Source: Gnetum montanum
Taxonomy: Eukaryota > Streptophyta > Gnetopsida > Gnetales > Gnetaceae
Direction of reading: 5' to 3'
Assembly (NCBI GenBank): GCA_015680685.1
Contig: MNCI01015859.1
Location: 68,914 to 108,279, forward strand
Length of the DNA: 39,366 bases
The position numbers were made by a program, and so were the translations under genes. The notes under the pieces are model-generated. The model saw nothing but the letters and a program-made list of their open reading frames with translations. It was not told the origin of the DNA and ran no database searches. Positions 19,988-30,306 of the stretch are shown piece by piece. The first letter of the stretch is position 1; every line of letters begins with the position of its first letter.

Positions 19988-20902
19988 TGATGAAGCGTCA
20001 AAGTATCTCGTCGATGGGCCCTCATCGATGTGGTGTTGCCCCATTGATGAGGTTGAATCAACATGGAATTTGCTATATTTATGGGACCCCATTGACATAG
20101 CACCATAATAAAGTCTATAAATACATGCTTACCTATCATGTTTATGGCATGTCTTTTCTTAGGCTTAGTGAAGTTCTTGTAGTTTTATCAATTAAGAGTT
20201 AGAATATTTTCTTAGTGCCCGCAACAAGAGTCGAAAAGTATATGGATCTTTATTCAAGCATTGAACCTGAACACACTTGTGTGAACAGTAATAAGGACGA
20301 GCCTTACGATCAAATAATTAATGGTCTATGCATTTAATTAGTTATTAATGCATTTAATGGTCTATGCAAATATATTAATTATTTATTTATGCATTTAATG
20401 GTCTATGCAATTTCCTTTAATGTTTTAAGTAATAAAATAATTAATTAGGCTAAACTAAGCTAAGCTAAGCTACATTAAGTACGACTACTTCGATCATAAC
20501 ATACAGCACTTGATAATCCCAATAGCACTTAATGCTTGCTAACCTAGCAGTGTTGTATGCATTCAGGATGTCTACGAAACGTGGGACTGGATGCTTATGT
20601 TAGGATAGTTAGTTATTAATTAGTAATCAAATTAGTTAAATTGGTTAATAAATTGAGTTTCAACTTTTTATCAATCATATATGAATACAACATAAAATAA
20701 TAAAAAATCATGTGCCCCAATTACACTTAGCCATACAAATAAGCTTCAAAAGTGTAGTTGGAAAGACAACGATCATCAAGATTAGATTTCACTTCCTAGA
20801 ACCAATGTACCTAGGAACTTAACGTCTATAGAATTCAACTAGATTGCACATGAATGCTTGTAATTCGTATGGTTGGGCATAGGATATACTCACTACTCAT
20901 CA
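19988..20902 (+). repeat. 3' LTR of element II
   Basis: It runs from TGATGAAG at 19988 to TCATCA at 20902. It has U3 repeats, TATA box CTATAAATA (20115-20123) and GTTAGAATATTTTC (20198-20211). Compared with the 5' LTR it has an extra stretch at 20319-20409, where a 14-base unit TAATGGTCTATGCA occurs three times; the 5' LTR has only one, slightly different. Confidence 0.9.
20319..20409. repeat. Triplicated 14-base unit in the 3' LTR of element II
   Basis: TAATGGTCTATGCA occurs at 20319-20332, 20355-20368 and 20396-20409. The 5' LTR has a single related copy, so this expansion happened after insertion or is an assembly effect. Confidence 0.7.
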
Positions 20903-20907
20903 GGAGT
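20903..20907. repeat. Target-site duplication of element II, right copy (GGAGT)
   Basis: GGAGT directly follows the 3' LTR and is identical to the five bases before the 5' LTR. Confidence 0.85.
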
Positions 20908-21003
20908 TATCTTAAATGTTTGATCAATGTAGAGTAGGCATATGTCAATATGGGGTAACTAAAAGTGGAATGGACTTGATATAGACTTGGAATGGATTGA
21001 TAT
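20908..21003 (+). other. Element I segment between elements II and III
   Basis: These 96 bp continue element I from 7532. 'TAACTAAAAGTGG...GACTTGGAATGGAT' aligns with 'CACTAAAAGTAG...GGACTAAGGATGAAT' in element II near 15700-15745. No gene is present. Confidence 0.7.
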
Positions 21004-21873
21004 TGATAAGTCATGTTTTTCATACACTCTGATATTAAAGCAGCTGCGATATCAAGTACACGATATCAAGTATGCGATATTGTGGCCCAAGATGGCACAT
21101 CATACATTTGATATTATAGGGTGACTCCTGGGTCTATAAATACAACCCCCGAGCACATGATTGAGAGTAGTTTTTGGTAGTCAAGTAGTGAAACTCTTGT
21201 AATTTGTCCATTTGAGAGTTAGAATATTTTCGAAGTGCCTGCAGTAGGAGGTCTAAGTGTGAATGGATCTTTATTCAAGCATTGATGTACTTGAACACAC
21301 CATTGTGTTGGAAATAAATATGAACTCTTTGATTCATCCTTGCATCACTTGAGGCTTTCTTTCTTATGCATTTATATATTGTGATTTCATGCAATTTACA
21401 TTAATGTTATTCATGTGACAATTGATTCTGATTAATCAAGAAACTCATTAAAATACCCAAGCACAACCCCTTTAAACATATGTGTGACACTTGGTAGCTC
21501 AGAAATAGTTAGTGTTTGACAACCTAATAGTGTTTACACAAAGTTTAGGATGTGTTTGGGAAGTGGGAATGGTTACTTATGTTAGGCTAGATTAGACCAT
21601 AATTTACTTAGCATATAATTACTCTTACTTTCATTCTTGTTCTAGGTGAGTAAATTGGTAAAACATAAAAATAATAAAAATCTTACACCTCAGTCACACT
21701 TAACCATTCAATTGCATTTCACGAGTGGGACTAGGAAGACAACAAACAGACAACACACATGCATTGTTTAGCTCTAGCATACTTGGTAATTAAAGTTTGC
21801 GGAAATCAACCAAATTGCATGTGTACACTTGTGATTCCTATGGTTGGGCATAGGGGTACCTCATCACTTATCA
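21004..21873 (+). repeat. 5' LTR of element III
   Basis: It pairs with 30307-31176 with the same length. U3 has a cluster of GATATC-type repeats (21045-21090), a TATA box CTATAAATA at 21134-21142, and GTTAGAATATTTTC at 21218-21231. It ends TTATCA just before the primer binding site. By eye the two LTRs differ roughly once in eight to ten bases, more in U3. Confidence 0.9.
21134..21142 (+). promoter_or_regulatory. TATA box of 5' LTR, element III
   Basis: CTATAAATA is conserved at 30437-30445 in the 3' LTR, downstream of the GATATC repeats in both copies. Confidence 0.6.
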
Positions 21874-21874
21874 T

Positions 21875-21892
21875 TGGCACTATTTCCGGGAA
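21875..21892 (+). promoter_or_regulatory. Primer binding site of element III
   Basis: TGGCACTATTTCCGGGAA begins two bases after the LTR end. It keeps the TGG start and the CCGGG core that element II has lost, while II keeps other bases lost here. The inferred ancestor TGGCGCC(A/G)TTGCCGGGGA is a common plant Ty3/gypsy form. Confidence 0.75.
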
Positions 21893-22041
21893 CTTTAGTT
21901 CTATGTGCGCTATCTAAACCAAGTGAAACTTAGTAACCTTATTGTTCGAACCCTAAGAGTCAAATTTTATGAAATCAAAAATTATAATTATAATTAAATT
22001 AAACCCTAACTGCACACTACCTATAAATCCATTAACATAAA

Positions 22042-23838
22042 GTGTCTTCTTCTCATAGAAGCCTATCTCTACCTAAGGTAGACCAGGTGCCTTAGTAATA
22101 CTGCGTGGTATATGCTCATCCCGTTGAGTACGTACTAGACTTCACCTTCATCTTGCATCAAGATGAAATGCTATGGTGGCACGACATGGAAGGCAACATT
22201 GTGTTGCCACATAATTGATCTATTCTAGTGATGCTCTAGTTAATGCTCGCACAACATGAGCTTCAACATCTTTACGGACAGTACGAGATGCAAGATCTCA
22301 ATTCAAGGGATTATCATCCCACTAAAGCACAAAGGTTAAGGGATCGTCAACTAGAGCATCAACATGAGCTTGTGAAGGGCAAGGGGTCAAACACTTTTCC
22401 ACCTCCACTTGGTCCATTAGATAGAGGCGACCACTTCTTTAGTGATTCTCCTCTCTTTAACTTTTTTTAGGAGGCCCTCAACCAAAACATGCAATCCACA
22501 ATTCATAACCCAAGTTCTAGTCAAAATAGATCCAATGACAAAAATGAATCTGAAGAGGCAAGTCATGATAAGGGGAAAAAAGGAGGTCATGAATGCAATT
22601 GTGATTGCAATCATCAAAGGAAGGGTGATATGTGTCAGTGCGAAGTAAGTTCTCCTTCCTCTTCCCTTTCATCATCATCATCTTCTTCTTCTTCTAGTTT
22701 AGTTCATGGATGTAAAGGGAATAACTATGATGGAGGTGACTGATGGGACCAAAACAATAGGAGGGACCATCAAGACAATTGCAACCAAAGGCATGGGTAA
22801 TCTAGAGAAACCCACCACCAAGAAAGAAGGGCTAGTAGTGAACATCGTAGGCACCATCATCATGGCCTTGATGAACATCTTCTCGCTACTCGGAACATGT
22901 TAAACATTGCATAGGTCATGAGGATTCCAACAAGGCATGTAAAGGATAGCAAAATAAAGAGGTTGCACATGAACAACATCCCTCGGTTTGAGTGAGGATA
23001 TGATGTTGATCCACAAAATCATCTCCAGGCCTTCTAAGATGCATGTGCCTTGTGGAATATTGAGAATGACTAGCAGAAGTTGAAATTATTTCCAAGGACA
23101 CTTATAAAGGAAGCAGAAAATTGTTATTGATCCTTAGAGCTAGAATCAATCAGGTGGTGGAGTACAATGTTGAAATTGTTTAATGAAAAATATCAAACAT
23201 ACTCCCAAGTGTCCAATCTGAGGAAGCAAATCCAAGGGTGGAAACAAAGAAACCATGAGCCCTTGGATGCCGCTATTAGTCAATACTACTCTCTGTTGCA
23301 TAGGTGTCCCAGCCATGGATACTCTCAGCTTGATCAACTTCATCATATCATAGACGAGTTATAGTCTAGAAAAAGAAAAACCCTTGGCATCTATACCCAA
23401 GGGAGATTGATAGAGTTAAGCACCCATCGGATTCAAAAGTTAATTGAGTAGGTAGCCAAGAAGGAGGGAGAATTGAGAAAGTGAGAAAGTGCAAGAGAAT
23501 ATAATAGGGACCCTTCTATCCTTAAAAGGAGGGTACAATTTTGTGATAATGAGGATGAGTTAACTAGAGATGAGCTGGTTAATTAGAAAACCTTTTCACT
23601 CAAGAAATTGCAATCTGAAATCATGGCTAAGGTTGACCAATTATGGGACTTTATGGACAATAGGTTTCAGGTTGTTCTAAAAATTGCTAAAGAGTCCAAG
23701 GAGCAAAGTGGTAAGCATGAGCACCGGAGACGTAAGGAAGGTGAACATGCCATATCTAAGGGTAAGGGTAAAATGGATATGATAGAGATGGTTGTAGATA
23801 GTGACTCAAATGATGATGGTGGATATGACATCTACTAG
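22042..23838 (+). pseudogene. gag of element III
   Basis: The frame begins at GTG 22042 (ATG in element II) and stays in one register for 599 codons to a TAG at 23836-23838, with several stops but no net frameshift. In order: SSHRSLSLPK and YAHPVEY; a conserved region 22243-22470; a Lys/Glu-rich segment and a Cys/His cluster HECNCDCNHQRKGDMCQCE (22590-22650); a poly-Ser tract (22655-22700); a capsid-type domain (LKLFNEKYQTYSQVSNLRKQ and following, 23167-23350); helix AKVDQLWDFMDNRFQVVLKI (about 23620-23690); a basic cluster; an acidic stretch SDSNDDGGYDIY; and a stop inside the knuckle. Length agrees with element II (604 codons). The capsid part would assemble particles; the knuckle would bind RNA. 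Confidence 0.87.
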
Positions 23839-24580
23839 TATGAACATCCCAAGGGATGTTGTCCAATTGTGTCACACTTGCAGGAATTTGGGATGTACAC
23901 ATTACATCCATGACTTGCACAAAGGAAAACACCCAAAATATTGCCTTATCCAAAAGGTAATTCTCAATAGATCCACCAACCATAGCATTACTATCCAAGT
24001 GGAACTCCATTGAAACCCTACGAATTATACCAGCATTGGCAGTAACCACAATCATGGGCGTTGCCACCTCCAAGACAGTAGTACCCTTATCGGCAACCAG
24101 ATCCTTATGGTTACTATATTCAGCAACCTTCATCTCCATGAGACTCCTTTAATCATGTTACTACTTACCAACCTCACCACTACCCTCCTAAAGTATACCA
24201 ATCACCCTATCCAAGGAGGGATGGCACCTACTATCCTCATGCTCCTCCTATCCTTGCACCTACTCTTCCATCTCCTGCACAACTACCACCTGCTCCATTC
24301 ATGTAGGGAAAATTGCCTGCCTAACCACATCAAAGAAATGCAACAAGGGTGGTTAATCTACAACCAGTTAACTCACCAAGTGGGTTGGAACCATGAACAA
24401 AGAAAAGACCCTTCTTTTGACCTCGTAGTCCACCAAAGCCCTTAGATACATCAATGGTTGGTAACCCTACTCCTCCACCTTGATTTGTTTCACCTTTATC
24501 TAAATCCCCTTCAAACCAAAATCCCTCTTAAATCCATATTGTAATGTTGACCCATGTTCTATCTAATTAGATTCAAGCTA
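23839..24580 (+). pseudogene. Gag-to-protease linker of element III
   Basis: In the same frame as gag, the sequence continues YEHPKGCCPIVSHLQEFGMY after the TAG and then a Pro/Tyr/Gln/His-rich stretch (PYPKGNSQ, SWALPPPRQ, PILAPTLPSP) with several stops, reaching protease without a frame change. This supports an original single Gag-Pol frame broken only by stops. Confidence 0.7.
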
Positions 24581-24584
24581 GTAA

Positions 24585-25080
24585 CCTGCCTAGGAAGTTA
24601 GTTGATCCCAGGAGTCCCCTAGTATATTTACAAATTATTGGGAATGAGCCTTGTAAAGCTCTTTTTGACTCTAGTTCTGGTGTTAATATGATCTCACATG
24701 AGATGTACACAATGTGGAAATTTAATCCCTTGAAGAAGAGCAACATCCAACTGGAACTGGCAAACAAGTCCATCACTGTNTTTAATCCCTTGAAGAAGAG
24801 CAACATCCAACTGGAACTGGCAAACAAGTCCATCACTGTTTCATTGGGATTGGTAGAGGACATCATAACCACTGTTTGTGGGTGGTCATATCCCACCAAC
24901 TTCCTAGTAATCAAGGTGGAAAACTACAAGGGGGACTTCCCAATTATTATGGAAAGGATGTGGTTGAGAACCATTGATGCCAAAATGGGCATTAGATATC
25001 TTTCCTTGGAGATATCTAAAAAATGGATTTGGAAAGATCGAGAAGAAGAGGATTCTATGTATTGCATATAGCGATTTAGG
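24585..25080 (+). pseudogene. Aspartic protease domain of element III
   Basis: The translation has 'YLQIIGNEPCKALFDSSSGV', in which the catalytic Asp is kept but the following Gly is changed (D-S-S for D-S/L-G). Next come 'VEDIITTVCGWSYPTNFLVI' and FPIIMERMWLRTIDAKMG, where family members have I-M-G-R. The open reading frame from 24688 is lengthened by an exact 59-bp duplication around an N at 24780, which with the N adds 60 bases and so hides itself by keeping frame. True protein length is about 20 residues shorter. The second motif is changed and the domain is likely inactive. Confidence 0.8.
24721..24839. repeat. Exact 59-bp duplication around an N (assembly join)
   Basis: Bases 24721-24779 and 24781-24839 are identical and are separated by a single N at 24780. 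Elements I and II have one copy at this place. This is almost certainly an unmerged contig overlap. Confidence 0.9.
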
Positions 25081-25239
25081 GTGCCATTGTGTGTAAAATT
25101 TATGGTTAGTGAAGCAAACATCTATCTCTACATGCAAGTAGTATGCACCAGAAGTTAAAATCCAAAGATGTTTGTATGTAGTAGCTATAAAATAAGAAGG
25201 TACCTAGTGGTTGACAGCTGATTCTAGTAATAGTACATT

Positions 25240-26420
25240 GTGCATGGAACCTACTAAGGGCCTAATGTATGAATAGGTCGCAAGTATGGATGAGCTTGAT
25301 CAAGTTCATTACCAACTCTCTGAGGGAGTAAATGATTATATCAATTGGGAAGAGTTGGAGATTCTTGATAATTTCAAATGAGGATCCCTTGAATTGAGGA
25401 CATTACCGATTGAAATGGAGTATGTGTTCTTGAAAAATGGGAGGTCAGTCATTATTAATGTCAATCTTGCTGTAGAACAAAAGAAAATGTTGATGAAGGT
25501 TGTGGAAAAATGGTCAGTAGCCTTTGCCTAGTCATATTCTGAGCTCACTGGTATAGATCCAAGAATATGCTAATACCAAATATACAATGACCCTACCATT
25601 AAGCCAAAACGATAGCTGCAGTGATGTTTGAATCCCAAATTAAAACAAATTGTCAAAGAAGAGATTGAACAATTCCTCAAGGTAGGATTCATCCACCCTG
25701 TAGCAGATAGTGAGTGGGTCAATCCACTCGTGATTGTGCTTAATAAAGAAGGTAAATGATGGGTGTGCATCGACTTCCGACTACTCAACATGGCAGCTTT
25801 CAAGGATCATTTTCCATTACCTTTTGTCAACCAAGTGCTAGATACCATTTCTAGGCATAGCTATTATAGCTTTCTAGATGGTTATAGTGGCTATAACCAA
25901 ATCTAGATTGCGCTAGAGGACCAAGCAAAGACAACTTTCATAAGTTCTTAGAGGACTTTCGCTTACCATTATATGCCATTCAATCTATGTAATACCCCAA
26001 TCACATTTCAATGATTAGTCCTTAGCATTTTTCAACAACAAATTGGTAGTGGGGTAGAAATCTTCATGGATGAATTTTCTACCTACAAAGCTACATTTGA
26101 GAAAGCCTTGGACCATCTTGAGCTAGTGTTGAGGAGATGTGTTGAAACAAAACTTTAGCTCAATTGGCACAAGAGTCATCTTATGGTCTAGGAAGGCACA
26201 GCTTTAGGGCATCATATCTCAAAAGTAGAAATCGAGGTGGACCCTAAAAAAATAATGGTCATCTAAGGATAACTCATCAACCCAAAATAGTTAAAGAAGT
26301 GTGGTCATTCCTTGGCCATACTAGCTACTACCAATGCTTCATTGAGAATTTATCCAAAATCTCCTAGCCATTGGTGGAATTAACAAAGAAGGATGCATCA
26401 TTCGTCTAGACCCCTGCATG
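25240..26420 (+). pseudogene. Reverse transcriptase of element III
   Basis: A linker with LRTLPIEMEYVFLKNG, typical just before RT in Athila-like elements, leads to fingers 'LKQIVKEEIEQFLKVGFIHP' and PVADSEWVNPLVIV (25640-25740). Then come FKDHFPLPFVNQVLDTI, SYYSFLDGYSGYNQ and PFNLCNTPITFQ, and the catalytic motif FMDEF at 26063-26077, with Glu replacing the second Asp. It continues LELVLRRCVETKL, SHLMV, LGHHIS and the connection. Stops lie mostly at former Trp, Gln and Arg codons. The frame shifts at least once between protease and RT. Without the second catalytic Asp the enzyme would not polymerise. Confidence 0.85.
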
Positions 26421-26489
26421 TGAAACAACATTTCAGCAACTAAAGCAAAAACTTGTTGAAACCTAAATTCTACAAGCACCTAATTGGTC

Positions 26490-26880
26490 TAGGCCATTTC
26501 ATGTGATGACTAATGCATCAAATTATGCTTTGGGGGTAGTGCTTATGCAAATGAATGATAAAAAATGTCCATATTACATTCACTATGCAAGCCGAAGTAT
26601 TGCAAGTGCATAGCTAAACTACACTACCACAGAAAAGGAGTTGATGGCAATGGTGTTCACATTAGAGAAGTTCAAACACTATGTGCTTGCCTATAAAGTG
26701 TTTATGCACATAGATTATAGCGCCATCTGATTTCTAATAAATAAACCAATGATAAGTCCCCATGTCAGGTGGCTCGTGATTTTGCAAGAGTTCGATGTCA
26801 CAATAGTAGATCGAAAAGGTGTGGAGAATGTGGTTGTTGACCACTTAAGATGGGACGACAAGGAGAAAGAGAGTTCCTTA
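26490..26880 (+). pseudogene. RNase H domain of element III
   Basis: In order: TNASNYALGVVLMQ (first Asp changed to Asn), CPYYIHYASRSI, NYTTTEKELMAMVF with the catalytic Glu kept, LEKFKHYVLAYKVFMHIDYS with Asp kept, WLVILQEFDV, and KGVENVVVDHLRW. The D-to-N change is another G-to-A transition. It is the best preserved RNase H of the three but has lost one catalytic acid and has stops. Confidence 0.82.
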
Positions 26881-26889
26881 TTTGATTAG

Positions 26890-28260
26890 TTTCCTAACGA
26901 ATCTCTCCTTGCAAGGGCTATTAATGCGCAAATGCCTAATAAACCAAAATGGTATGACACCATCCTCACTTATCTACTCAAGCAAGAATTGCTACAAGGG
27001 CTAGACACCAGAAAGAAACAACAATTTCTTCACTAGGTCAAGCATTTCATGGAAATTAATAGGAACCTTTACAAAGTCTAACCCAATGCCCTGGTATGTT
27101 GGTGTGTTCCTGATACAAATCAACTGCACATTCTCCAAGATGCTCATGAAGGCCCTTATGGGGGCCATTATGCTAGGAGACGCGCAACCATAAAAATCCT
27201 CATGGTGAGATATTACTGGCCAAAAATCTTTAGGGATGCATACCAATTTGTCTATGCTTGTGATCGTTGTCAGAGGGATGGTGTAATGATAGCTCGAATG
27301 GAGGGGCCACAATAATGGATTCAGCCTCTTAAGCTATTCGATATTTGGGGCATTGACTTTATGGGTCCCATTGCACCTTTATCAAATGGAAAGGCATATA
27401 TCATGGTCACAGTTGACTATTACACCAAGTGGGCAGAAGCAACAGCCATCATTGACTGTACATCCACTACTACTACTCAGTTTGTACAACAAAATATCAT
27501 AAATAGGTTTGGTGTGCCTCATGCATTAATTTTTGATAGTAGAACTCATTTTATAGGTTCCACTTTCTAAAAACTTATGTAGTGCTTGGGTGTTGAGCAC
27601 AAACTCACAACACCATATCACCCCCAAGCCAATGGTCAAGTTGAGCTCACTAATTGGGAGATTACAAAAATTCTAACATGCACCATTAGCAAATACCAAA
27701 TGGAGTAGACCACCAAATTAAATGATGCCCTTTGGGCCTATCACTCCACATGGAAGCTTCCCATAGGTTATTCTCCCCATGAGCTCATGTATGAAAAACT
27801 ACCAGCACTGCCCATCCAATCTGAGCTCCATACACTCTCTACAAACCATGACCTTGACCTGAATCTAAGTCTAGCATAAAAAGAAAAATTAATAAACCTC
27901 AACTTGCTAAATGAAAATCAATTTATGGTTGTGTCATCCAATGAAACACATAAGGCATTCAATAAGAAATGCCATGACCTCAAAATAAGAAAATTCAAGT
28001 TTCAACCAGCAGATAAGGTTCTCTACTAGAATCTTGCACACATACCCCAACGAACCAAATTTCAAATGTTATGGGAAGGATCTTACATTATTGATGAGAC
28101 TCTTCCATCTAGGGCCATGATTATCTATAAACCTGATAGCCTAGACAAAAAATAATTAGTCAACATCCAACAAGTAAAACCTTTCCATGATCCCAAGCCA
28201 ACCAACTTAATAGACACCTCGCTAGATGGACAACCATGCTCAATCTTTTAAGTCTCCTCC
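26890..28260 (+). pseudogene. Integrase of element III
   Basis: The zinc-binding domain is clear: LHILQDAHEGPYGGHYA, then YYWPKIF and ACDRCQRDG (CxxC at 27259-27270). The core has all three catalytic acids in one frame: Asp at 27355-27357 (IWGIDFMGP), Asp at 27535-27537 ([12 protein letters not shown]) and Glu at 27643-27645 (NGQVELTN), with 35 residues between the last two. The C-terminal part runs to the tail with EDGHPY near 28290. Several stops interrupt it. A 69-codon stretch at 27361-27570 is fully open. It is the best preserved integrase in the window, so the element may have been mobile more recently than I. Confidence 0.87.
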
Positions 28261-28289
28261 TTCCAAGTTAGTCGTGGGGAAGATGGCCA

Positions 28290-30290
28290 TCCATACTAAC
28301 ACTTTACACAGCTCCTTAGTCTTTTGACTTTTTTTTTTTTTACACATTTTTGGTTTTACAATTTTTTTTCATATTCTTTATTTTACATCTTTTTGTTTTT
28401 TAAGTTATTGATCTTTTCTAAAGTTTTTTTTTACACCATCATTAGTATATTTGATATTTATTACATACTCTTTTACTTTCTTTTATATTTATATTTTCTT
28501 GTGCTTAGTATGTTTCTCTACTCTTTCTACTAATAAGGCATCAAGTATAATGGTAATGTGCTACTCAATGGTGCTATGTTTCATTCATAATTTGATTGTT
28601 GATGTCTAGTTTCTGACTTTGGATGCCATTATTGATGACTAGGACATGGTTTCTTTTCATGTAACAGGCATTGAGTCCACATCATCCACCCATCCACATA
28701 CTTTATGGTTTTCCTTACTATGGAAACGTGTAGTCACTTTTTCATTAATGCAACTTTAATAAATTTGTGACTTGTGTAGTTTCCAAAATTGAAAAAGAAT
28801 CAAAGGTTTGGATAAGGTGTGGCTTCGAAGAGATGTAGTATTTTTCATGCTTTTTCATTTTTCTATGTGCGGGGGTGTTCTCGTGAGCTTCTCACTGTTC
28901 TGCATCATTCCACAATAGGAAGTCAAATAAGTCCTTACATGGTGTGGTCCTCATCAAAAACAAAAACAAAAAAGAGAAAGAGAGATAAGGATTCAAAGCA
29001 TACCCCTTGGACAAAATAAATGCGAAAAATGCATGGGTCTTTGCATGGTGTGGTTCCCATTAAAAAAAATGGGAATTCAAAGCATACCCCTTAGACCAAA
29101 TAAAAGGGATACAAGCACTGGTTATGGGACTTGTCTTGTCTCCCCTAACTAAGGCCCTTTCTCACTTTCTACTTTCTTTCCAATTTGGAACAGTGGTTGT
29201 TTTGTAAGAGCATTCTTGTGTCTCAGGGGATAGATTAGTCTTAGAATGTCGATGCGAAGTCACTGAAAGTGGTTAGTTTTGTTCTGGACTAAGGATGGAT
29301 CCTACCTAGTCATTTAATCACAAATTCCACAAGGGACTTCATGTGACCATAATTAGGAATTCCATTCTCTCTCTCATCCATCTATGCTTTTCATGCCTTA
29401 CCTCACTGATGGTTTCATGTTTTGATTTAATATTCTAGTTTGATGTGTTGGGCTTCTCAGTCAGTTGCTTCTGGGTTTTTGTACTTAACTTTCTATAACC
29501 ATTAATCATCCATGGTATCCATGGACTCCTTAGTTTGAAGTTATGCAAGGGCATAAAAGGCTTGTGCTTTCTTTGGGAAGGATCCACTTGCATATCTCTT
29601 GGTTGGGTTAAGTTAAGTTCTTTACCCTTAGGCATTATTATAATTAAATTATTTTTATTTACCCCATCCATGACATCCAATTGTACACATCTTCACAACT
29701 ATTTTTAGTGAATTCCTTCTTTTTATTGTTGTGAATTTTTATACCCTCTTTCCAGTATTACTTGTGTTAAGCTATTTCTAAATTTTATGGATCGCTTCTC
29801 TCACTTAACCCATTTACTAGTCTTCCCACTAACATTGTCAAGAAACCAATCTATGACAATCATAACTTGGCTAGATAAAATCACTGATGAGACAAGGTAT
29901 GCAACCATTATATGTTACATTTTATATATTAATCCTTGATTTTGTTGTGATTGCAATGGGGAGCATGGACTAGAAGTAGGATTGTCTTCACCAAGGAGGA
30001 TGCAACAATATCACTCACGAGAGATTGTCCATGATTGTTGGATCTTTTCTATCTCTCTGTCATTCTTCTATTGTCAAGAGGAGTTGGATGTTTATTGGAT
30101 CCAAAGGTGTTCTTTCCTATTGTTATGAACACCCAATTTTGTACATAACTGTAATATTGTATGCTTGGGAACTTCTATATTTGTCTATTTTCTCTATGTC
30201 ACTCTACATGTTAGTTGAATAGTCCACACCTCCTAATAAATTTTGTAAAGGACTTGTTCCTCTTCTTCTATACTCGAGGACAAGTTTTTA
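28290..30290 (+). other. Post-pol region of element III
   Basis: No complete gene is seen. A T-rich tract (28320-28520) is followed by conserved non-coding sequence matching II (15030-16070). A short match to the start of the third gene (GTGATTGCAATGGGGAGC, about 29950) is followed by a jump to the tail of the element. The ~2.8 kb that codes the third gene in I and II is missing. Just before the purine tract lies CTCGAGGACAAGTTTT (30273-30288), a feature common near the 3' end of plant Ty3/gypsy elements. Confidence 0.7.
28931..29104. repeat. Tandem duplication in the post-pol region of element III
   Basis: The unit starting GTCCTTACATGGTGTGG at 28931 is repeated from 29037 (GTCTTTGCATGGTGTGG), each followed by an A-rich run and ATTCAAAGCATACCCCTT. 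Elements I and II have one copy. The units have diverged, so this is a real old duplication, unlike the exact ones at Ns. Confidence 0.7.
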
Positions 30291-30291
30291 C

Positions 30292-30306
30292 TTAGTCATG
30301 GGGGTA
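30292..30306 (+). promoter_or_regulatory. Polypurine tract of element III
   Basis: TTAGTCATGGGGGTA directly precedes the 3' LTR start TGATAAG at 30307. Compare GTCGTGGGAGTA in element II. Confidence 0.7.

Larger units (their letters stand above)
7533..20902 (+). mobile_element. Element II: complete but decayed Athila/Tat-like Ty3/gypsy retrotransposon
   Basis: Element II is 13.37 kb with two LTRs (946 and 915 bp), a primer binding site, gag, protease, RT, RNase H, integrase, a long post-pol region, a third gene, a purine tract and flanking GGAGT duplications. LTR ends read CGATGA (left, T lost by T-to-C) and TCATCA; the intact right LTR has TGATGA...TCATCA. The LTR copies differ at many positions by eye, so the insertion is old. 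It sits in the post-pol region of element I. The extra gene makes it larger than III. Confidence 0.92.

Noticed and set aside
20319-20409. Possible CRISPR-like or satellite array
   Set aside because: Only three imperfectly spaced short units inside a plant LTR; no spacers of even length and no cas genes.
22417-22617. - strand open frames opposite gag in II and III (8782-9261, 22417-22617)
   Set aside because: They are mirror frames of gag coding sequence, with no conserved motif.
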